From: Candidatus Sulfotelmatobacter sp.
GTDB taxonomy: Bacteria; Acidobacteriota; Terriglobia; Terriglobales; SbA1
Direction: 5' to 3'
Assembly: GCA_030151135.1 (NCBI GenBank)
Contig: JASLEQ010000161.1
Location: 1-10,515 of the forward strand
DNA: 10,515 nt
Part shown: positions 6,594 to 10,515 of the stretch, in pieces
Position numbering within the stretch: position 1 is the stretch's first letter
How the letters are laid out: the number at the start of each line of letters is the position of its first letter
Notes under the pieces: generated by a model
Seen by the model: the letters and a program-made list of their open reading frames with translations, nothing else
Databases searched by the model: none
What the model was told of the DNA's origin: nothing
Made by a program: the position numbers and the translations under genes

Positions 6594-7775
6594 ATGCGGA
6601 AGCTTTTCGTACTGACTTCCCTCGTGGCTCTCGCGGCCTCAGTTAGTTTCGCAGCCTCCACCTCTTACGTGGTCACGGTGGATGAAAACACCAGCGCAAA
6701 CTCTGCGACGGTGTTCACCCTGAACACAACTACCGGCGTCACAACGCCAATCAAGAAACTCAGCACCGGCGGCGCTGGCCTGGGTGGCGGATTCTTCGCC
6801 GCAGCTACGGTCACCATCACCTCGAACTACCGCTGCATCTTCGTTGCCGATACCGGCTCCGACGATATCGCTGCGTTCGCGGCTCCCAGCTACACCAAGG
6901 TCGGCAACTACTCCAACGGCGCACTGAACTGGAGCGCTTCCGGCGCGGGTGGCAGCATCGCCGTCTCCCCGGACGGCAAGTGGCTTTACGGCGCATACAG
7001 CGGCTCTGAGAACATCGGCGCCTGGGCCGTCGGCGCAGGTTGCAAGCTGACCTTCGTCAACTCCTACACGCCCTCCACCGGTGCCGATCTTTTTGCTACC
7101 CTCCACGTGACTCCGGATGGCAAGGCGCTCATCGTTCCCTCGATCGACTACGGCATCGTTACCATGTTCTCGATCAGCTCCACCAACGGCTCCTTGACCG
7201 AAGTGAACAATGTCAACTTCAGCAGCCTCTCTGGTTGCGCCAGCGCTGGATGCTATCCCTACGGATTCGACATCAGCGGTGACAGCAAGGTTGCATTCTT
7301 CGGCGACCCGACCCTCACCGGCAATGGCTTGTTCGCGCTCGGACTCAACATCAACACCACCTCCGGCCTCAGCAATCCTCAGTTCTTCCCGCTGGCCGCG
7401 AGCTCCAATGTCGGCAATTCCACTTTCCCGTGGCTTACCAGGACCGCGTATCCTCACGGTAATGGAATCCTGCTGGTGGGCATGTCCGGCTACAGCAATG
7501 GCGAGAATTCAGGCGCCGTCGTTGCCAAAGTCACTCCCACTCCTACCCTTCAACCCGTGGCCAGCAGCTTGTTCGCTACAACCGACAGCTCCTGCAACGG
7601 CTGCACCGGCACCCTCGAGAGCACGGGCAGCATCGCTGTCAGCGCCCAGTTCCCGAACCTGATCAACGTGTACAGCATCAATGCATCCACCGGTGCTCTC
7701 ACCTTGCTCAAGTCCAACACTGCTCCATTCGCTACCGGACTTCTCTCGCTCCACGTCGTTCCGGAAACTCGCTAA
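6594..7775 (+). CDS. Exported lactonase/YVTN-type beta-propeller protein
   Basis: Predicted secreted or periplasmic protein of 393 residues. The signal peptide is MRKLFVLTSLVALAASVSFA, with cleavage likely after the FAA or SFA region. The mature part is built of repeats with the pattern 'SPDGKxLYxAxxxxxxIxxWxV', typical of 3-carboxymuconate cyclase-like and YVTN propellers: GGSIAVSPDGKWLYGAYSG, LHVTPDGKALIVPS, GFDISGDSKVAFFGD and a final INVYSINASTGALTLLKS. Six cysteines remain after the signal peptide, including SCNGC, so disulfides are likely. Members of this fold range from 6-phosphogluconolactonase to binding or structural proteins; without an alignment the enzyme residues cannot be assigned, and a surface binding role is equally possible. 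The ATG at 6594 has AAAGGAG (6577-6583) 10 nt upstream. The gene ends in a strong intrinsic terminator, so it is probably monocistronic. Confidence 0.88.
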   Translation: MRKLFVLTSLVALAASVSFAASTSYVVTVDENTSANSATVFTLNTTTGVTTPIKKLSTGGAGLGGGFFAAATVTITSNYRCIFVADTGSDDIAAFAAPSYTKVGNYSNGALNWSASGAGGSIAVSPDGKWLYGAYSGSENIGAWAVGAGCKLTFVNSYTPSTGADLFATLHVTPDGKALIVPSIDYGIVTMFSISSTNGSLTEVNNVNFSSLSGCASAGCYPYGFDISGDSKVAFFGDPTLTGNGLFALGLNINTTSGLSNPQFFPLAASSNVGNSTFPWLTRTAYPHGNGILLVGMSGYSNGENSGAVVAKVTPTPTLQPVASSLFATTDSSCNGCTGTLESTGSIAVSAQFPNLINVYSINASTGALTLLKSNTAPFATGLLSLHVVPETR

Positions 7776-7789
7776 TCGATCGAGTCAGC

Positions 7790-7822
7790 AAAAAGGCGTC
7801 CCAATATCGGGGCGCCTTTTTT
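7790..7822 (+). terminator. Intrinsic terminator, probably bidirectional
   Basis: AAAAAGGCGTCCC pairs with GGGGCGCCTTTTT around the 6-nt loop AATATC (one T-G wobble), followed by one more T. The GC stem plus flanking A and T tracts make it a textbook terminator for the propeller gene, starting 14 bp after its stop. The A-tract on the left becomes a T-tract on the other strand, so it can also stop transcription arriving from the convergent gene that ends at 7928. Confidence 0.92.
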
Positions 7823-7927
7823 ATTGCACTGCCAATCAGACCTCCGCGGCCTTAACGAACCGCGCCGGCAAAATTTCCCTCACATCTTCTTCACCAACGT
7901 TCGTCTCCCTCTCGCCTTGCCCCGCCT

Positions 7928-9667
7928 CTACGGAAACTCCGTCACCTTCGGCGTCACCCGTTTCGGCTTGATTGCCGTCGGCCCGCCCTTGTCATCGATG
8001 ACATTCGAAATTTCGCCTTTGTCGCCCAGTGCCACGGTGATCATGTCATGAAACTTGACCCCGGGCTTCTTCGGGACCTCGATGGCGCGCGTCAGCGTCA
8101 CATTCGGCTGGATAAACACGCTATAAATCCCCAGCCCCCATGCCTCGTGCGTGTTCACCGAATCAGCCACTTTGTACGACGCCCACCCGTTCACTCCCGG
8201 AGCGCTCGTATAACTCTTCTGGTCCGGCGGATCGTACGGAATCTCCGACTGATAAAAATAAGTCCGGCCGCGTTCTCCATTCCACAGCACCTGGAACTGC
8301 TGATGATGCTCGACAAACAGCCCGTACACGGTCACATCATTCCCATTCACCACCAGCCCGTTGTTGCTCAGATTGCTGTTCCATCCCACGCCATGCCCGT
8401 GGTCCGCCCGCCAGATCCACGTATGATCCACAATCACGTCGTTGCTGTTGATGCGCAGATTCTCTTTCGTCCGCCCCACCCCCGCTCCGCCATCCCGGAA
8501 GAAAACATCGTGCAGCACCACCGGATTCTTCTCATGCCTCGCCGTACTTCCCTCCGTCCCGGCTTCCAATAACACTGGAGAAATTTTCTCCCCGGCATCG
8601 AACAGAATCCCCGCCACATCCACGCCGTCCACATCCGCCACCGTCATCGCCGCCGTTCCCTTCACCGGACGCAGCGTCGGAAATCCCAGCCCCAGCACGA
8701 TCGTATCCGCGCGCGTCACCCGGATCGGCTCCTCCACGTCATACATCCCCGGCGTCAGCAACAAATGCTTCCCCGCCGCCAGCTGTGCGTTGATGGTTGC
8801 CGCCGTATCCTTCCCCGCCCTCGCGATATAGAACTCCGCCAGCGGGATCGACCGTCCCGGCGTCGAGCCCTCCCGCCACGTGATGCCCGCGCTGTCCCGC
8901 CGCAACTCCGGCACGCGCACGCTCCATTCGCCCTTGCCATCCACTTCCAGGAACGGTTTCTCCCGCACCACCGGCACCTTCTCCACCTTGGTATACGGCG
9001 GATCCGGCCACTCACCCTGCGGCGCGTTCTTCACGCCCACAAACACCATGTTCCAGTTCGACCCCGTCCAGCTCTTCCACTCGCTGTCCCGCGAAATCCA
9101 TTGCTGCTGCGAGCCCGAATCGACATTCCCATCCACCAGGCTGTCCGACATCCATCCGCCGCTCGCCCATCCGTGATGCTGGTGCAGCACGATATCTCCT
9201 CGCACATGCATCCTCCGCAACGGGATCGCCTGCGACACCGCCCATTGCATCGTGCCTCCCGTCGGCGTCACCGAGAATCCTTCCGCATCGCGCCAGAACG
9301 TCGTCGTCGCATTGTTGTTGTCGTGACTCGCATCCGCATGCACGTTCCCCGTGATGTGCACCGCGTCCGGTGTCCCGCCCAGTCCCGCAACCTCCGTATA
9401 AAATCCCACCGGCACATCAAGCTGGTACTCGCCCGGCTTGAACAAAATCGCGTAACGCTCGGGACCGAACTCGTTCCTCCGCTCCACGGCATAGATCTTG
9501 TCGATCTGCGCCTGCATCGTCTCCCGCGCCATCCCCGGATCGAACACCAGCACATTCGCCCCAAACTCCGGCGACGCCTGCCCATGCGCCATCACCGTCC
9601 CCACCACCAGAAACATCCCTAAACCTGCAAAGCACAGACTTTTTACGAACGAATGATTAAGGTTCAA
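7928..9667 (-). CDS. Exported right-handed beta-helix protein of the family often mislabelled 'adenylyl cyclase'
   Basis: Predicted exported protein of 579 residues from the TTG at 9667. The N-terminus (MNLNHSFVKSLCFAGLGMFL, then VVGTVMAHGQA) is a signal peptide, cleaved near Ala31. The mature part opens with FGANVLVFDPGM and contains YAILFKPGEYQLDVPVGFYT, HITGNVHADA, VVREKPFLEVDGKGEWSV, LLLTPGMYDVEEPIRV, the conserved WRADHGHGVGWN and EVPKKPGVKFHDMITVALG. These match a family well known in Streptomyces and Acidobacteria, annotated in databases as adenylyl cyclase or coagulation factor 5/8-type protein. Repeated short beta strands with Asn/Asp turns point to two parallel beta-helix halves, like GH55 exo-beta-1,3-glucanases; a glycan-related role is inferred. 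No nucleotide cyclase motif is visible. An upstream TTG at 9694 is rejected because its AAGGAA has no spacing, while 9667 has a good ribosome site. The gene converges with the propeller gene. Confidence 0.87.
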   Translation of the reverse strand: MNLNHSFVKSLCFAGLGMFLVVGTVMAHGQASPEFGANVLVFDPGMARETMQAQIDKIYAVERRNEFGPERYAILFKPGEYQLDVPVGFYTEVAGLGGTPDAVHITGNVHADASHDNNNATTTFWRDAEGFSVTPTGGTMQWAVSQAIPLRRMHVRGDIVLHQHHGWASGGWMSDSLVDGNVDSGSQQQWISRDSEWKSWTGSNWNMVFVGVKNAPQGEWPDPPYTKVEKVPVVREKPFLEVDGKGEWSVRVPELRRDSAGITWREGSTPGRSIPLAEFYIARAGKDTAATINAQLAAGKHLLLTPGMYDVEEPIRVTRADTIVLGLGFPTLRPVKGTAAMTVADVDGVDVAGILFDAGEKISPVLLEAGTEGSTARHEKNPVVLHDVFFRDGGAGVGRTKENLRINSNDVIVDHTWIWRADHGHGVGWNSNLSNNGLVVNGNDVTVYGLFVEHHQQFQVLWNGERGRTYFYQSEIPYDPPDQKSYTSAPGVNGWASYKVADSVNTHEAWGLGIYSVFIQPNVTLTRAIEVPKKPGVKFHDMITVALGDKGEISNVIDDKGGPTAIKPKRVTPKVTEFP

Positions 9668-9671
9668 AGCG

Positions 9672-9678
9672 CCCTTCC
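9672..9678 (-). promoter_or_regulatory. Shine-Dalgarno site deciding the TTG start at 9667
   Basis: On the minus strand GGAAGGG stands 4 nt (6 nt counted from GGAAG) before TTG at 9667. This start places the hydrophobic signal-peptide core about 10 residues in, as expected. Confidence 0.65.
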
Positions 9679-9833
9679 TTATTTGCGAGATCAATTCCTT
9701 TTAAAACGCTCGATTCTACTCCTCTTTGCATTGCCCCTTACTCCTCACCCGTTCAAGCCGCGCAGGATTTTTTCATCCACCTGCAGCGTCAAATCAGAAC
9801 GCGTCCCACTCTGGAATGCCGCCGGTCCACTCT

Positions 9834-9847
9834 GTGACCCCAGTCAC
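9834..9847. promoter_or_regulatory. Short inverted repeat upstream of the VIT-like gene
   Basis: GTGAC, four bases (CCCA), then GTCAC, centred about 42 bp before the ATG at 9883 in the 215-bp divergent region. It could be an operator half-site pair, but 5-bp arms occur often by chance. Elsewhere in this divergent spacer I see only an isolated TAGAAT on the minus strand that might be a -10 box for the beta-helix gene, without a matching -35. Confidence 0.2.
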
Positions 9848-9882
9848 CAACGCCCGCCCCACCTCCCAGTACAGTGATACTG

Positions 9883-10350
9883 ATGCTCCGACCCAGCCGG
9901 ATCAGCTTCGGCGGCACCGCCGCCATCGTCACCAGCATGGCACTCATCGCCGGACTCGAGGCCGCCGACGCCGCTCGCCCCGCCGTCATCAGCGCCCTGC
10001 TCATCGCCGCCGTCGCCGACAACCTCACCGACTCTCTCAGCGTCCACATGTATCAGGAATCCGAACGCCTCGAGCAAAAAGACGCCTTCCTCGGCACCAT
10101 CGCCAACTTCGCCACCCGCTTCATCGTCTGCGTGAGCTTTGTCCTTGTCGTCGTGCTGCTCCCCAAACACGTCGCCGTCCTGTGGGGCGTCGCCTGGGGA
10201 CTCGCCCTCCTGATCGTCCTCACCTGCATCGTGGCGCGCTACCGCCGCGTCAGCACTCTTTCGGAGGTCGCCAAGCACCTCAGCGTCGCTGTCGCCATCA
10301 TCGTCGTCAGCCAGGCCGTCGGACACTGGATCGGCAAGCACGTGTTGTGA
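9883..10350 (+). CDS. Short VIT1/CCC1-like integral membrane protein
   Basis: Membrane protein of 155 residues with about five hydrophobic segments, roughly at 10-28, 34-50, 75-95, 99-118 and 128-148. The second ends in AAVADNLTDSLSVHMYQESE, which resembles the 'DxxSDxxxxHxxEESE' signature of short bacterial and archaeal VIT-family proteins related to iron/manganese transporters VIT1 and CCC1. The acidic residues there are candidates for metal handling, but the cytoplasmic metal-binding helices of full-length VIT1 are missing and transport is not shown. The ATG at 9883 is preferred; GTG at 9874 in the same frame would add three residues. Neither has a Shine-Dalgarno sequence. A TACAGT at 9870-9875 might be a -10 box for a leaderless message. 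Divergent from the beta-helix gene. Family call moderately sure, function uncertain. Confidence 0.72.
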   Translation: MLRPSRISFGGTAAIVTSMALIAGLEAADAARPAVISALLIAAVADNLTDSLSVHMYQESERLEQKDAFLGTIANFATRFIVCVSFVLVVVLLPKHVAVLWGVAWGLALLIVLTCIVARYRRVSTLSEVAKHLSVAVAIIVVSQAVGHWIGKHVL

Positions 10351-10515
10351 CACGCGCGTTGCATCGTGATTCGCAGCTAGACTTTCGCCGCGGGACCATC
10401 CACCGCATCGCATTGAAACTGCATCCCGCCAAATAAGCAGCGCAGCAGCCACCGTTCCCGCAAAGGTCAATCATCTCCATCGCGGAAGACTGCCGTTAGG
10501 ATCGCAGGATTCACA
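10351..10515. other. No gene recognised at the right edge
   Basis: I see no convincing coding region, RNA gene, hairpin terminator or repeat in these 165 bp. A TAGGAT at 10497-10502 could be a -10 box for a gene starting just beyond the window, but there is no supporting -35. Confidence 0.4.

Noticed and set aside
6639..7457. Long minus-strand open frame (272 codons) opposite the exported propeller
   Set aside because: Gly/Ala/Glu/Val-rich reverse of a Ser/Thr/Gly repeat protein; no domain, and the plus-strand gene has a signal peptide, ribosome site and terminator.
8765..9622. Long plus-strand open frame (285 codons) opposite the beta-helix gene
   Set aside because: The translation is almost entirely Arg/His/Pro-rich, typical of an antisense frame; the minus-strand product belongs to a recognised family.
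9726..10436. Plus-strand open frame (236 codons) overlapping the VIT-like gene in another frame
   Set aside because: The translation is Arg/His/Pro low complexity, while the overlapping frame at 9883 shows clear membrane helices and a family motif.
9844..10470. Minus-strand acidic open frame (208 codons) opposite the VIT-like gene
   Set aside because: Asp/Gly/Glu-rich low complexity mirrors the GC-rich plus-strand codons; no ribosome site or domain.
1..10515. CRISPR array, phage or IS element, toxin-antitoxin or defence cluster
   Set aside because: No regularly spaced direct repeats, no transposase or integrase motifs, no terminal repeats with target duplications, and no small two-gene toxin modules were seen.

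Overview
The window is about 10.5 kb of GC-rich (roughly 60%) bacterial chromosome. It most resembles Acidobacteriota (Terriglobia-like). The main reason is a long Ser/Thr kinase whose cytoplasmic kinase domain is joined through one membrane helix to a PD40/WD40-like propeller, an architecture strongly expanded in that phylum. The secreted propeller protein, the secreted beta-helix protein and the CAGAGG-type dispersed inverted repeat also fit. This assignment is inference from gene content, not from a marker gene.

Layout: (1) 1-1702 (+) is a two-gene ABC-2 type exporter operon, with an ATPase whose N-terminus probably lies upstream of the window and a TTG-started permease overlapping it by 4 bp. 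(2) 1703-1840 is a spacer with a 10-bp tandem duplication, a long imperfect inverted repeat and a perfect TATAAT box only 11 nt before the next start. (3) 1841-4516 (+) is the transmembrane kinase-propeller receptor. (4) 4527-5525 (-) is a YajO-like aldo/keto reductase, convergent with the kinase with only 10 bp between stop codons. (5) 5526-5700 is a divergent control region with a perfect inverted repeat and a plausible promoter and ribosome-binding site. (6) 5701-6372 (+) is a small exported SnoaL/NTF2-like protein. (7) 6594-7775 (+) is an exported lactonase/YVTN-type propeller ending in a textbook intrinsic terminator. (8) 7928-9667 (-) is an exported beta-helix protein of a family often mislabelled adenylyl cyclase. 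(9) 9883-10350 (+) is a short VIT1/CCC1-like membrane protein. The last 165 bp hold no gene I can support.

Apart from the ABC operon, the genes look like separate transcription units, and I see no phage, IS element, CRISPR array, RNA gene or obvious defence system. Shared themes are the cell envelope (exporter, sensor kinase, three exported proteins, one membrane transporter-like protein) and translation initiation: three of seven genes appear to start with TTG behind strong Shine-Dalgarno sequences, while the kinase and the VIT-like gene have no Shine-Dalgarno and may be near-leaderless. I did not find a convincing new multi-gene system; the best leads are the inverted-repeat element, the unusual kinase activation segment and the poorly characterised beta-helix protein.
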